A stretch of DNA of 64,000 bases from NCBI RefSeq assembly GCF_030936135.1, contig NC_082599.1:7426847-7490846 (forward strand), written 5' to 3'. Origin of the DNA: Gavia stellata (taxonomy: Eukaryota > Chordata > Aves > Gaviiformes > Gaviidae). Under the pieces are notes generated by a model. It ran no database searches and was not told where the DNA came from. It saw nothing but the letters and a program-made list of their open reading frames with translations. Made by a program: the position numbers and the translations under genes. Positions 1 through 33,909 of the stretch are shown in pieces; positions within the stretch are counted from its first letter, which is position 1, and every line of letters begins with the position of its first letter.

Positions 1-70
1 AAAAAAACACTAACACAGAGAAAGAAATACACGTTATTGATCCCAGATGTACAAAAAACAAATGATATTA

Positions 71-19636
<19,566 letters not shown>

Positions 19637-19899
19637 GGCGCGGCGGGGCCCGCCCGGCCCTCAGCCTTGCCCGCAGCCGGGGCGCGGGGGGGGGGGGGGG
19701 GTGGTGGCTTTGCAGGCCCGGCCCCCCCGGGAAGGAGCCGCCAGCCCGGCCCTGGGGAGCGGGAGTCGCGGAGTTAATGAGCGCCCAGCGCACACGGGAT
19801 TAACCCCTCATCCCTCCCTCACCCGGAGGGGCTGGTGCGAGAGCGGCAGAGCAGGGAAGGGCTCTGGGGAGGCGATCGGGCGGTGGCCTGCTGCATGGC

Positions 19900-22800
19900 G
19901 GGACTGCCGGCGGCAGCTGCTGAACACCAGTCACTGAGTGCCAATGCATGGGAGCCCCCGGTGCTGCAGCTGCCCAAGTCGGTGAGAAAACACCACAGCA
20001 GCTGTACAGTGACCGCCCGATAAACGGAAGCAAAACAAAAAAGGGGCAACTTCAAACCACAGTCCAAAGGAATTAACAAAATTTTAATATTCCATTAATA
20101 GGTACCAGTCCTGTTGTGGTATCGTGCTTTGGTTTGCACAAAACGCACTTCCACAGTATTCCATAAAAAAATGCAGAATTGTTACTTTGGCTGAAGTTTT
20201 GTTCTGTGGTTTGCTTTTTTTTTTTTTTAAGCTGGGAGGGTTTGCGGAGGTTTTCAGGTTTTGCATTACCTGCCATAGCATGTGACAAGCAAAGTGGAAT
20301 TGCTTAATCAAAAGAAGGTTCATCTAAAATACACTTTCATTCTGCAATCAAGGCAGTATCTCAGCAGAGCCTTAATGAAGTCAAATAGGTTTTGCATGCC
20401 CAGGATCTTAAAACTGTTCTAACAGTAAAAATAGTTAATTTGAAATGCCCTTTAAACTACAAAATATTACTAAATTTTGTCATATACTGAACATCTTAAA
20501 TACATTTTTAAATATTCCCAGTGCTTTCTCAAAGCCCTAATTCCCATAGGTTTATACTTTTAAGATTTCTAGCTATTATTGCAAAGAAAAACCTTTACAA
20601 CATTAATCCTGAAGACTCTCAACCTAGAATGCAAACAAACATTCTAATAAACTGACTTTTAAACCAATCTTACTCTATCATATCACCTTTGAATATTCTG
20701 TATTGACAGTACCTGTGCTAGAAATGTGATCACAAAATCTTTAAGACAGAGTTTCAATTAAAGTTGTCCGAAAAATATTTACAGTGTGGGAATCCCTTCA
20801 AATGCATAGTGTTGTTGGCCTGCATTTTAGAGTCTAATCCTGCAAATTTATCTGAATAGTTTGCAATCAGGAAACATCCCAACGAAGTAAGCAGAAGTAA
20901 AATAAAGGTATGTAAAAAATAATGTTATGTTAAAAATAAAGGTATGTAGAACTGTCACCCAGTTTGTAGTTTGTCTTCTTTGAATCAGATGGCCACCAGG
21001 TAGCGGTGGAATTTCCCTGCCCCTAAGGAGCTCATGCTGGATGGACCTGTCCTGAGCAAAGGTCTTACTTAACCAAGAAGAAGCTGTGAAGGAAATAAAA
21101 GTTTTTAAAATGTTACCAAGAACTGTTTCCTTAGTGTAACTCTTACCAGAGAACAAAGGATCAAATAACACATAGAGGTTGCTTTTCTATTAATGCAGAA
21201 TGTGACTGGTGAGCCAGGGAGGAGACGCTTGCTCTGCCCTTTCACTTGCTGCATATTCCCTATAAACAAGTAACAGATGAGGCTTGAACAAGTAACAAGG
21301 AGGCTGAGGCTTGAAATGCTGCGATTTTCAAAATATAACTACTCGCAAAAAAGAAGAGAAACTGAAGTCAGTTCTGAAGGAAGCCAGAAGAATGATAAAT
21401 TACTTCAGAAAAAGAGACATTAGTGGATTTTAAATCTTTTTTAAAGGAGGTACTGCTTAGTAGAAAGGAAACAACAGTTTATAAATAAATACAGAAGTCT
21501 TATGAGGATGTAAGAATCAATTATATTCTTCAGCAATCAGCTCGGAAGAATAGTCCTGAATAGCAAGAAATACTTTGCTTTAAATAGCACAGAAAAATTG
21601 GGGCTCGAATAACTACCCTTGTCTTATCAGGTCTCCTTAAATTAGGAACAAGGGTGCAAGAAAATAGGGTAGGAGAATCCACTCAAGGACAGAATGGGAA
21701 TGTTTATGTTGCTACTTTCACTCTTCATGTTTTTCTAGAGGAAATAGGGAAGTTTGGAGAATCATTGCCTTACCCAGTCACTCTGTTGCCCATCCTTCCA
21801 TCAAGGCAGTGTTCTCTCAAATTCAGTTGCTTGTGCACGGAAAATGTGCATTGCTGCTGTTCTTTCTGCATTAAAGTTCATACTGGCAGATACCACCATA
21901 ACCTCCAAAATTGTTTCTTGAAAGCAAACAAGGTTTAGCTGTGCAGTTATCAGTGAAGTTGCAGTCATGTACTAGTGATGCTTTAGCACTGACAAATCCA
22001 GAATTTCCAGAGGGGATGGACAAAATGCCATTTATAATTGAAATGTCACCACTGCAGATTAACAGCTTGAGGCAGAGCACAAATTAATCACTCAAGACAC
22101 ATCGAGCAGGGTAAAGGGAAAAGTAAGTTTATTCCCCTTTTCCTATTAACTAGTTTCTGACCTGATGGAAAAGCAATACTTCCATGCTCTCCTAGGCCCT
22201 TGGCTATTTTGATAAATTATAACTAGTATGCCAGTTAATGCGTTTTTTTCTTCCCCCCACTGTCAAGTCAACTTCAACTGCACATTCATTTCAATTCATT
22301 GCAAAACATAAATTATTTTACCTGTATTCCATATTCGTACATATGGAGATTTTTCACTTTTTATTCCCACTTCAAGTATCAAAATCTGCCTCTGATCTCA
22401 GTTGCACCCTGATATAAACTTAGATTTAACTGCATTCTTCAGCTTTACACAGGTGAACTCCTTCAGAAACAGTGACAGCCTAACTACCATGCTTCATTAT
22501 CATCAAATCATTTTAGACATGCCAACAAGCTAGAGAACAGACAGACCAGACCTTTGATATAAACTAGGATTACTATATTGACAGCAGTCCAGCTATCCTG
22601 ATTTATACTAGCTACATAATTTCATGGGATGTGAAAATACTCACACCTTCACAGGAAGTAATAGAAGCCCAAGTGCAACTACAAAACTACCAATCCTTTT
22701 GCTTCCAGCAGTAGATTTTGGGCTTCTAACTAGTTATTTTAAGTAGCAGGGCAGCCAAATATCTCTAAGCCCAAAACAGGTATTTCCCATTCATACATGA

Positions 22801-25800
22801 GCATAGGTTGGCATAGCAGAAACAATGGGACAGCTGAGTCACTGCACATACAGACATCAGTTATGCACACGCAATACAACCGCCGCAGCCCATATTAGAC
22901 CTCGCGCTGTGAGACCTGCTGGCACAATTATCCTTTTCCCAATAAGAAATCTTGTGGGTCTTTAATTAGCCTCAGAAACATTAAACATAGTAGAGCTGGA
23001 TCAGATAAATGCCAACCTATTTGCCAAGTAACCTGACAGTCACGTGCAATGCTGCTAATTAGGTGGGAGATGTTTACAACGTTAAGCTCCAAGTAACACA
23101 ACAATAACACATTAACACATCACCTAAAGAAAAAAAAAATCTCAGCTTGAGCACTAGACCTACCTACTGGAAAGATATCTGAACAATGACAATGCTGTAA
23201 AGGTCATTCCCTTTCTACTTAGCATTGCAGGTACTTTGTTATCACAAAATCTCCAGCAATGTTTAACCAAGTACTGGTAATACAAAATACCACAGTACCA
23301 TAAATTAAAAGATGAAGTTGCTGTTCTTTTCATTGAGATGGCATTGTAACACCAAAAATGTTTTCCTTTCCCTAAATATGCACTTATCTGTTGAAGTTAC
23401 TTTTGCACCTGATTTTGTGGTAACCATTGTGTTTGTCTGTACCTCCAAATGCTGTGGAGAGTCTCATTATTCACTCTGTAAGAACAAGTTCTTCATGTTT
23501 AAAAGCAATGGATCAAGGTGGCTGTTATCCACTGTAATTTTACTGACTGTACTGTGAACGGATGAAAGTATGTCTAAAGATCCAGCAAAAGCTCTATGCA
23601 GGAGTTTCACAAGAGGAAGCCCAGACCATGGTTGTTACATGGAGACTGAAGACATAGCTTATTTAGGTATAGTAATTATTCCACAAACTTATTGGTTGAT
23701 TTAATTCTTGCCATGTGCATATTCAAAATCCAATTCAATGCAGTACCAGGTGTGGTATTGCATTAACCAATTAAGGCCCTTTACAGAGACCTCATGAAGA
23801 ACTGGCGCAGGATGCCATATAAAAGCATATACGTGCATATGAACAATGGGTACAAGGAACACATTTCAATGATGGCTCAACTACACAATCTCAGTTATAC
23901 TGTCAGTTTCATAGGTATTGGTCAATTTACAGCTTTTATTTAATCATGTACATAAAATTCTTCAATTTCACTTCTATCGAATTCATCAGAACATGTGTTG
24001 ACTTCAGCGGGTACTGAATCAGGCACTGTAGAATTGTATCTGTTTTTACATACTGTAGTTTTACAGATGTAATTTCATTGACTCAGTTAGGCTACTAGTG
24101 ATTATGAAGTGCAGTACAAATTCCTCATGAGATCTCTGCATGGAAGTGAACTGAAGGATGTTCCTAAATAGCAAATTATTTTTAGGATACTTTCCTCCCC
24201 TGCACAGATTTCAAGTCCATATTCATTCTCACAATAGTAATAGTACTTAACCATCCTCTTTGGAGGACTATCTTAACTAGATAGTTAGAGAGTCATTTGC
24301 AAGGCTTGTTAAAGTTAACTTATACACCCGGCAGATTTCCTTGAAGATGAATACTGAAGTGGTTTGTATCCTAATGCTCAAAAGCAAGTATCTCAGAAGC
24401 AAGATGTTGTCATCCAGATAAAACTTTTCATTAACAACAGATTAACCAGTTCTTTCATGCTGTACTTGATTTTATCAAACTCCACTTACAGATAAGTACA
24501 TTTTATTGATTAAAAACAATCAAAGATAAACTCATTCCTACTCAAACAATGCCTGAAGTGGAAACTAATAAGGGCCAAGCCTTGCACTTTGCAGCACCAT
24601 CCTGCAAGGATCAAAAATCATTTTGCAAACAAAAGCGAATCAAAATCAGGTAATTTACAAGTGGAAAAATCGAGGCAGAAAATTTATATAGCTTATCCAA
24701 TGTTTTAGATCCTCCTTGAAATTCTCCCAGGGCTCCTATATGCATATTGTCTGTTGGAAGAACAAATAAACACAGGCTGCTGCCACCTCCCAGAGCTGTA
24801 GCCATCATAATTCTATGGATAGGAAACAGAGAAGTAGCTGGTATAGAAAAGATACTCCACAGGAAGGTTACTTAATCCTCAGCACCAACAGAGTCAAGAC
24901 AGAACAGAGCTTTTTAAACAGCGCTTATGCCAGGCACGAAAAACACATACAGAACATCTGCTGCATTTAACTCCTCATAACCTGCACAATTCAATTTGAC
25001 TTAGATGAATCCAGTGATTTCAGTGTGACTGCATTTACCATCCCCAAAATAAAAAACAGAATATGGTTCTGCAAAGGGAACTGGATAGCACCAAGTTTTC
25101 AACACATGCAAAGCCAGATACATGAGTATTAAAGGTGAAGGATGATTGGTATGAAATCCTCAGTGCTAACTTGGTGTTCTTGATTTAAGCCTTTCCAGCC
25201 ACACCGGCAGAGCACAGGATCAGAGATGCCAGAGCTCACTACCAGACTGGAGCAATTTGGAGCTTCCTACAGCTTCTACCTCATTCTGGGTACAGCGGTG
25301 TTTTGCAAAACCCCTCCCAATCACTATGGCTGGATCAGTGGTACTGGATTCTGTCACTTGGGAACCTCAGGGATCTAAGGAATAGAAATTTGGCAAGCCA
25401 TTTTACAGCCTGTACTAACCAGGCAACCTTCTCAGACCATCTAACAAAAGAACATTCCTGATTTGTTTTTTATATACAGATATATACCTACATACACACA
25501 CGCTATCTAATTATATTTACATAAAGACCCCAAGGGATAAAAGGGGAAAACAGAATACTATCAAGGAAATGTGAAGGTGGACTACATATGACCCAAGCCC
25601 ATCAAACCTTCAGAGGGACCTGAAGGACAGCTGGGCCACCCTCCCTTTGACACACTTGAACCCTTTATGTCTGAAAGCACATGAAAGGTCAGATCAGAAG
25701 AAACATCTTGAGATCATCATGAAAACTTGCATCATAGGCTCCTTCATCCCATTAGCATGGACATGCAGAGAGCACCAAAAAATAATCTTGCATCAGCAGA

Positions 25801-27900
25801 AAGTCCTGCGCTCTAACTACTTACACCAATCCCTAACCATGGCATGTTTTAAGGCTGTGCTTTCAAATAATAGAAATATACATCCTCTTATCAAAAATCT
25901 CATTAAATAGTAAACAATTACTACTGATTCTAATAATACTGTCTGGAACCCAAATAATAGCAGCCACCCTGTTTCTACCTTTCTTTTTGTTATTACATTT
26001 TCTAACAATAAAATATTCACTTTCTAACACTTCAGGACCGCATTTAAACTTAAAAAAAAAAACCACTATAGAAAGCTAGAGAAAGGGGATTATCACAGTA
26101 ACTTTGATTTTCCTTCTCAGTTCCAGTTAAAATCTACAGATATTTGTATTCTATTTTTGTAACCTGCATGAACAGTGTTGGACATGTCTATAATTCTGCA
26201 CATAAACAACATGAATAATCATAATGATCTCTGGTCCCAGGTGTGAAGTAAAAATCCAGTATTACAGAAAGTACATTCAGACAGTTAACCAGTATAAGCA
26301 TTTTTAATTATCTTTAAATCAACAATTATTCCTATAAGGTCCTCCAAACAATTTTTTAATAAAAAACTAATTTACTACTCACAAATTAATTAGTATGAGA
26401 TAAAATTAGTTGCATCTTTTTAAATGAGATTTTGCAACCAAGGTCAAGGGCAATAAACATCTACTTCAAGTTCTAAAAGCCATTGCTGTGGATTATGAAG
26501 TATTCTCAAAATTTTTTGCCTCAAGGAAATGAAGAACTGCTTCCACTGTGTGATGGAAGAACAGACTTAAGGGAAATACGGCACTTCAGACTTCAGGGTA
26601 ATCAAACGAAAAATCACTCACAGATGATGTTTTTGACAGGAGTTCGTTCAATTACAGAAAGACAAGTTTTTACACAAACCTAATCATGGCAATAAATTTT
26701 CAGAACCTATAGTACTGTTAGGAAATATGTGTACCAGTGCAAGGAAATGGTACATTTCCTGCTTATACTCCTCAGCAACCTACAATCCAAATGGGGGCCG
26801 CTAACATTTTAGGACTAAGGCAAAGATAGTCATACCACTCCAATAGTGCCACCTGGTGCGTATTTTAAAAGTATACAGTAATCTGGAGATCCAAGTAACT
26901 CAATTTAAAGATTTAAACAGAAGGCATAATTTTGTGTGTAAGTATGACAATACAAATATTATTTTTGTTTTTATTTATTTTGTGGTATCATATAGATTAG
27001 ACCTGCAACTCATTTTATGAATCGTATCCTGGTTGCAAATTATTCACAAAATACACACACGGGGAGGGGCGTGCATATATATTACACATACCATGCATTT
27101 CAAGAGTTTGTTCAGCTCTCAGTAAGGAAATGATTACTTCTACAGTTTATTTCATTTCATAGAAAGGCAGAAAAACTGAGTGAGTCAGAATAAGGCATTC
27201 CTATCTCCAGCCTCCCAATTCCAAGTGCCATTGGCACATACTGTTTTGACTCTGCACTGAGGCCCAAATATTTCTAACACATTCTTAAAAGGGAGCAATA
27301 AGCACAAAATTATTAAGGTATAACAAATCCTCCCCTCCCACCCCACTGCCTCAAGAAGCGGCAGCAAGAATGAAACTGGATGAAAGGTAAGGAAGGGAGA
27401 GTGGAGGGGAAAAGACACAAAATAGATGGAAAGAAACCTGAAGGAAGATTTCCCTGGTGGAACTACTGTCTTGGGGAGGTCACCATGACAGCATCCCTTT
27501 AAGAATTAACATTACTACATAAACCAGTATTACCCAGCCCTTTCTGCACCTGACTGTGTTCAATGAGGTTTTGTGTTTCACTGTTTTTTTTGGCAAAGTT
27601 TCATATGCTTACAACCTTAAGTCAACATTAAATCCAGCTATCCAGTTATAATCATGAACTCTGTATGCAGTAGCTCCAGATGCACTGCATGAAAACAAGC
27701 TGACTGAAATCCACAACTTCAGAGTAGACCACACAACCTCTGAAAGAAGTCACCATAGTTAGAAGAAAGCTATTTCTCCATTTAGGAAGATTTCAGATGC
27801 TTCATACTTGATTTGCTTTTGTGCCAACACAATGAAGGAAATGTCCTGCTTCTGCATGACTTTTTCTTCCTTGTTGGAACAGATGGTGAAGGCTTACAAA
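19900..27900. other. Intergenic stretch, no gene recognised
   Basis: About 8 kb of AT-rich DNA between the divergent XYLB and C9orf152-family genes. Open frames reach only about 107 codons (20848-21171, minus), have no recognisable motif and no convincing splice context. A direct repeat, AAAATAAAGGTATGTA, occurs near 20897 and 20933. Untranslated first exons or enhancers of the flanking genes could lie here but cannot be picked out. Confidence 0.6.
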
Positions 27901-27975
27901 TACATGACTGGTATTTTTTCAGTGACTCATACCTCAGAGCAACAGGCTTCAGATCATGATAAGCAGCCAACCAAG

Positions 27976-28060
27976 ATGGATGTAAGCTTACTTGAGGAGC
28001 AGTATGACCATATAAAACAGAAGCAAAAACTGCAATCACACATTATTGTATTTAAAACAG
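27976..28060 (+). CDS. C9orf152: C9orf152-family coding exon 1
   Basis: Codes residues 1-28, MDVSLLEEQYDHIKQKQ and onward to FKT, a charged probable helix; ends in phase 1 at donor GTATGC. The exon may begin at 27923, after acceptor TTTTTTCAG, with a short 5' UTR. Confidence 0.75.
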
Positions 28061-31000
28061 GTATGCTTATATTTATAGGAAACAATGTAAATGTAGATGT
28101 AAAGACTATTGCTTTAAATCTTGAATAACTCCTAGCTTTGTTCTTTTTATGCTCAGGTTCAAGAAAGGTACAAAGTGAATTGCTTTTCTGTCATTTTGGG
28201 TTTTTATTCGTTTCACTGAAAGGTGTCTTATGTTTCTAGCAATTAGCTTCATGGCAGTGAAACACTAACGTGAATTTGAAACAAGTGAACGTATTTGAGA
28301 TAAAATTTTACAGGTTTTATGTCAGTAAAGTGAAATTCTAAACATAAATGGTAACTGTTACAGGAGCCACATACTTCATGTCTATCATCAGTGTATTTGT
28401 GCAATGTATTCTGTAGTATTTCTGCTCTCCTGAATGCTTCCATCAGAACAAGCAATTCTGGGTCTTCTCTCTCTTTTTCCCTTCTTCTTTATCTGTGTAC
28501 AAGACTACACGAAGCAATAGCAAATCTCAAGTGACTAGCACAAGTTGGGGTTTTGTTAAAAAATAACTTATACTAAGTCATAGTGGGTAACTAAGATACA
28601 AGCTTTGAACAAGAGGTCCCGTTTTGAAAGTGTTTTCACTGCATACTGCTTGGAAAGTACATAAATAGAAAAAGAAATAACGATATGTATCACTCATCTA
28701 CCTACTATGTCAGACAGATTTTATATAAGAAACTTCCAAATATTTTAAAGTTTTTAGTTAGACTACTGCTTACAATATTACACTGATAATATGTTCATTT
28801 ACTTTCTAAGTTAAAGCGATACTGAGAACACTAAGTCAATTAATGAAGTTGTCTTCTGAATTTAATTGCAATATGAAAAACATGCTTCATTCACCTCTCA
28901 TAATAGTATTTAGCTCAACAAATGCAGGTTATTTCATTCCTTACATTTTCCTCTACATTTTTCAGCAGTTCTAGATTTTGGCTCTGTCAGACTGTATCAT
29001 CAAAACAATTGAAAAAACACATAATTATGAACTATACAACAGATTCACTTTTCAATATTCTTTCATCCAAATGTCTAGAAATTCTTCTGTTAAAAGAATT
29101 TAAATCTCTGTGAGGAAGAGAGAGATAGAGAGAGAGAGAGAGGGAGAGAGAGATGTTCAAGCTTATTTTATCAGGTATGAAAAGGCAACTAACTTGAAGA
29201 CAAACCAGCCCATCTAATCAGCTATAGCAAAAATGTAAGTCAGTTAAAGAAAGGAAGCAGAAGTCTGTATTTAGATTAAATTCAAATGAAGCTTCAGACA
29301 TAATGAATGTAATCAGAGCAGATTTTTTGCAAGGACACCATTTGAAGATTAAAGAAAAGACGTAAGAAAGTAGGACTGCACAATTTCTGTGGAGTTTAAA
29401 ATTTAGTAGGGCTGAAAGTTCACATACAAGTATTTTCATATACATACACATAACCCAGAACATTCACAAAACCACATAACCTACTGCAATGAGCTTTGAT
29501 CTTTAAACAACCTGTGTGGAAAGGATTAATGTTACTGTTAGAAGCAGTTGAAGTTTGCGGGTTTTTTGTTATGCTGAGATCTCAATGTCCTGAAAGTTGA
29601 TCTTATACATTCCTATGGTTTGGAAGCTGGGAAAACCTATTACATAGATCAGGACTTTGAACCTGTTACATGCATCAGTTTCCAAGAGCGTGTCAAGCAG
29701 AAATGAACACTGCCATACCAGGATTGCCTACTGCCCTACACTCCTTAAGTTACAAGCTTAAACCATCCAGAAATTTCAGCTAGTACTAAAAGGTAGTTCG
29801 TGTATGTGTCAGTATTTTGTACTGGCAGCAAATTGCTTCCCTACCTAGAGGGTAAGATTATGGCTGGGCTGGGAAGGGGATGACAACGACAGCACCACCG
29901 CAACCCCGCACATACACACAAACCTCAGAGGCCAGACACAAAAACCTCATGAGATTCAAACATCATGGAAGGAGGGCACCTTCAGTCCTTCATGGTCTTA
30001 AAAATCCCTGCCAAAGGTCTTTATTCTAACTAGTAAACCCCTAAATGATTTCTGTCAGACAGACCAGCTGTCCTTCCATGATACCACAGGATTTTGAGCA
30101 TTTCAGGTCTATTGCGCCACAGCCGGAATGGTAACTCTAAGTTTCCTTCAGGACTTTTAGCTTTGTATGTCACTACCTGTTTGCCAGAGTCATGAAATTG
30201 TGGACCTTTAAACAGAACTTAAGATTCTCTAACTTCTCTAGGCTTTTGACTAGTGGGTTATTAACTGAGAAGCCACCTGAAAACAACTTTCTTCTGTTCC
30301 TTCCCCAATACACACAGCCACGTTCATGCTTCTGCCTGTTCCTGACTATTTGAGAACAGAGCATGATAAGATTTGAAAGTCATCAGCTAGGGGATAATAC
30401 AGCAGTGCATTCATTATTTATTGGCTAAGAAGCTGAAAAACCGTATTTACTTTAGGAATTAAATGGGAGCATTCAGCGCATGCAGTCACAACAGAATAAA
30501 CACTGGGACTCTGACTGCAGAAATCTCTTCCAAGAATTTACCAAACTAACTTGAAATAAGATTAACTTTTGTCACTCCAGAACCTTTTAAGTATCTATCT
30601 ATGATGACAGCATATGAAAAAGGCCAAATGGTAAACGACCCTTCAACAAGGCTATTATGCACCATTTAAAAAAAAAAAAAAAAAGAAACAGACCAAAGAT
30701 CTGTTTAATTAAAGCTTTGTTTAGAAGTGTAGAGAGTGCTGAATGTGTGTTAATTCAACACATAGTGGTTCAGGACTCTCACACTTCTATCAGAGGTCAT
30801 TGCTCAATTTTGTGTGCTGCACCTGTAGCCAAAGAATCAAATCAAACCCGAACTCAAAACCAGTCCACACTATTAAAATTGGACTAGATACATTACTTCG
30901 AACTCTCTAATCAACTCCTAATCAACTCAAGCCAGATCACAATTCTTTTGATGACCAGTTCATAAGGTTCAAGATAAAACCTGATGTTGCCTATCAACGT

Positions 31001-33381
31001 CACTTCAGCCAGGAGTGCAATTACATCCACAAGAACGTGCAAAGCTGCATCACCTCAGAGTCTCTCAGTTCCTTCTCTCTTGCTTTTTCTCTTGCATATG
31101 CAGAAGGTGGACTAATTTTCATAGCTTAGTGCTACACTGTGCTGTTCTGCAGAACACAGAGGGATCTATTTTGCAAGCGGACTTTTTGCAGCCACCCAAG
31201 CTCAGCTTTATTTCCTGGATAAAGTTCCGTCACAACTTTGATTCTCACTGTTCCGTGATAAAGAACTGCGTGTTCTTATCTCTATGAATGGTTTCACCCT
31301 AGGAAATTCTGTTAGCATACTCCACTGTACAGACATATACACAAACACATCTATATCTCTAAGCTCTGCATGTGCTTTAGTCTCCTTTCTCCTGGTAACA
31401 CTGCAGGACAGCGGAAGATGTGAGCTGACACAGTTCTCACTCCCAGAGCCATGCTGCAAAGCAGCTCTTATCAGATCAACTCTACGTGGCCAGCCCAGGG
31501 AGCAGAAAAAAAAACAACTGTGCCGGTGTTGCTTCAGCAGTGGGAGCCAAAGACACTAATGAAAGCCCCTCCTTAGCCAAAGCCATGTTGTACAGGTTCA
31601 TTTACTGCCAGTAAATCAGCTGGGTCTGACATCTTCAAATATTTCCTTGTAAAGATGGTATGAAAGACAGTGCAGTTTTTTTTTTTTTAAAGGCAGCATC
31701 CTATTCGAACTAGCTTCCTTTCAAATTCAGGGTTACAATGCTTTTAAAATGGCTATTCAGACATTTTGTTTCAGAATATAATCAGCACTCTTCTATGTCT
31801 ACTTTTTTACTTTAATGTGCTTCATAACTCATACTGCACAGGAACTACACAGTTCCTATAACTCAACCCTGTAAATAAGGTCAGCATTCTGCACAACTCC
31901 TACTTTAAACTATACGTATACTAACTGAAGTATATTTCATTAATACTTGCAATGTCAACAGCACTGTTTATCTTTAGTGTAATGGCTCAGTTTCTATTCA
32001 TTTTCAAGGCACAGAAAGCCAGTCATGTTCAGTAATTTGATGGCTGCTACATGTAATTAAAGTAGCATTAGCATTTCTATCCCTAATGCCTTATACATTT
32101 CTAACAGTAACTTTCATACTGACCAGATTCTTTCCCACTATTACAGTTACTCTATACCATTCATGGAGCAAGCAGATTTTTCCTCTAAGTGATCAGTCAG
32201 GCACCATTAGTGTGATAAGATACTTACTTTACACCATTTATACTGACTACAATAGTAAAATTGCAGTAAAATATTAAAATACAAGCCTATATGTTAATGA
32301 TCCCTCATTAAGAAAAAGAAGAAAGAAATTCACAACTTGTTTCATCTAGAAGCAGTCACAGTATTTTTAAGTCGTGAATACAAACTTCAAATAGCATCAA
32401 ATAGAACATTTTTGTTTTTCAAATCACAGCACCTACCAAAACATGGAGAAAGTCCCTGCTCACCTTAAGAATTCTTGCTTACAAGCAAATAATTACTGAA
32501 AGTCAATTCTCAATCTCTGTTGTTAATGGGTCTTAGAGTACCGGTTAGATCAGTATTGACTTGATAAATCTCCATTTTCATTTGAGTAACCCTAGGGTAC
32601 CATTTATGTCCTCAGAACTGCAAAATCAAGCATGCAATATCTCTACTCCGTAACCTGGCATCAGAAGAACTTGCACTACTCTCAGCCACAGATGGAAAGA
32701 GTACAGATAAACTCATGTGTTAAAGCTCTTCAGTTGAGTTTATGCCACAGAAATTACACCCTTAATTTTTGCCACCATAGTAATGTGCATGTATGCATTT
32801 CTCTTGTAGGTGAACATGAATCTCTTCTCCCAGAACCAATGGTCAATGCTGTTTTAATTAACAAAAAAGTTAGAAGATCGAAGTCATTTACAGAACATGT
32901 TCCAGTCAGAAAGGTCAGCCTGGAGATGACCAGCAATGGCAACGTACAAGACACCTCACCATGGCACACCCACCTGGGAATTCACCGCCTGGCACAAGCC
33001 CCTTATCAAGGAGTTAACTGGGATCTTTCCCACTGCAAGAATGGACCATGCAGTTTTGACAATCAGAGACTGATTTCAAAGGGAAACGGCACACTGCAAC
33101 CCAAGGTATTAGAAGGAGCAAGTGAATTATCTGCACTCAGTCAACTGGGAAGTTCAAGCATGTCGAACAGTTTCAGCAAAGAGAATGGCAGCAACATTTC
33201 CAGCACCTGCCAAAAGCCTCCTCTGAAATCAGCCACTTCAGCAGTTTGGACACATCAAGATATTTCTTCTACAAAATGCATGCCAGCCTGCAATAAACCG
33301 AACTTTTACCCTTTCCCTAACAAAAAAGGGCCCAGAATTTCTGAAGCAGCAAGGAGGCTTGGATTATATGTCTCACAATGA
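27976..33381 (+). CDS. C9orf152: C9orf152-family protein, two coding exons, function unknown
   Basis: Two exons, 27976-28060 and 32810-33381, join in phase (G|GT) to give 218 residues; human C9orf152 is about 239. Matches to the recalled human protein occur in the same order: SLLEEQYDHIKQKQKLQSH near the N-terminus, MVNAVLINK (39-47), SPWHTHL (77-83), and the C-terminal block FYPFPNKKGPRISEAARRLG followed by LYVSQ. The middle is low-complexity, rich in Ser and Asn. No signal peptide, membrane segment or known domain is visible. The chosen ATG has A at -3 and G at +4 and follows a good acceptor at 27921-27922; upstream in-frame ATGs from 27808 are possible if that acceptor is not used. The human gene is on 9q31, so this may be a displaced orthologue or a paralogue lost in mammals. 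Confidence 0.82.
29114..29153 (+). repeat. (GA)n microsatellite
   Basis: Interrupted GA dinucleotide repeat in the long intron of the C9orf152-family gene. Confidence 0.9.
30667..30684 (+). repeat. Poly-A tract
   Basis: Run of about 18 A in the same intron; no recognisable retroposed sequence precedes it. Confidence 0.8.
32810..33381 (+). CDS. C9orf152: C9orf152-family coding exon 2 (terminal)
   Basis: Follows acceptor CTCTTGTAG, completes a Gly codon and runs 190 further codons to TGA at 33379-33381. It holds the MVNAVLINK, SPWHTHL and GPRISEAARRLGLY blocks. The open frame extends upstream into the intron to 32632, but that part does not resemble the family. Confidence 0.85.
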
Positions 33382-33778
33382 AGACATTCAGTAATACATA
33401 AAACTTAGTCAAAAACTTGACTAAAATTTAAAATAGCAAAATAGTCTTCCCAGTTACACTGATCGACCTGCTGAGGGTCTACTACTTTTATTAGCCAAGG
33501 AAGATCCTTACTATAGAATCTGTTGTTTTACAGTACGGTGTAAAATGAGATGTTCTCATGAAGATGGTGGGCTGCAATGACAGATACTCAGTTCTGTTAT
33601 TTGAGATGTAAGAGCAATTTTATCTTTTTTTTTCCCCCTATTTTCAGGTTACTGATTTTAGAAACTAAGATTTTATCACAGCAACATTTGAAGTATCTGA
33701 AAGAGCTATAGCAAAGACTAGTACAACTACTGATGAAGCAACTAGGCTAAATTTCAATATGGTACTATTTAATTAGAC

Positions 33779-33908
33779 AATAAACAAGTAACAAATGAAA
33801 CAGTATTGAAGGTGATTGGTACACTTAACGCATGATTTCATCACTCACTTTCCTCAAAAAAAGATATTCAAGATACTTTCTGATGTATTTTTAAAATCAA
33901 TGAATAAA
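33779..33908 (+). other. Candidate polyadenylation signals of the C9orf152-family gene
   Basis: AATAAA occurs at 33779-33784 and 33903-33908, 400 and 520 bases after the stop codon; another is at about 34162. Which one is used is not decidable here. Confidence 0.45.
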
Positions 33909-33909
33909 A

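Noticed and set aside
20848-21171. Minus-strand frame of 107 codons
   Set aside because: No motif, no splice or promoter context, and the composition matches surrounding AT-rich DNA.
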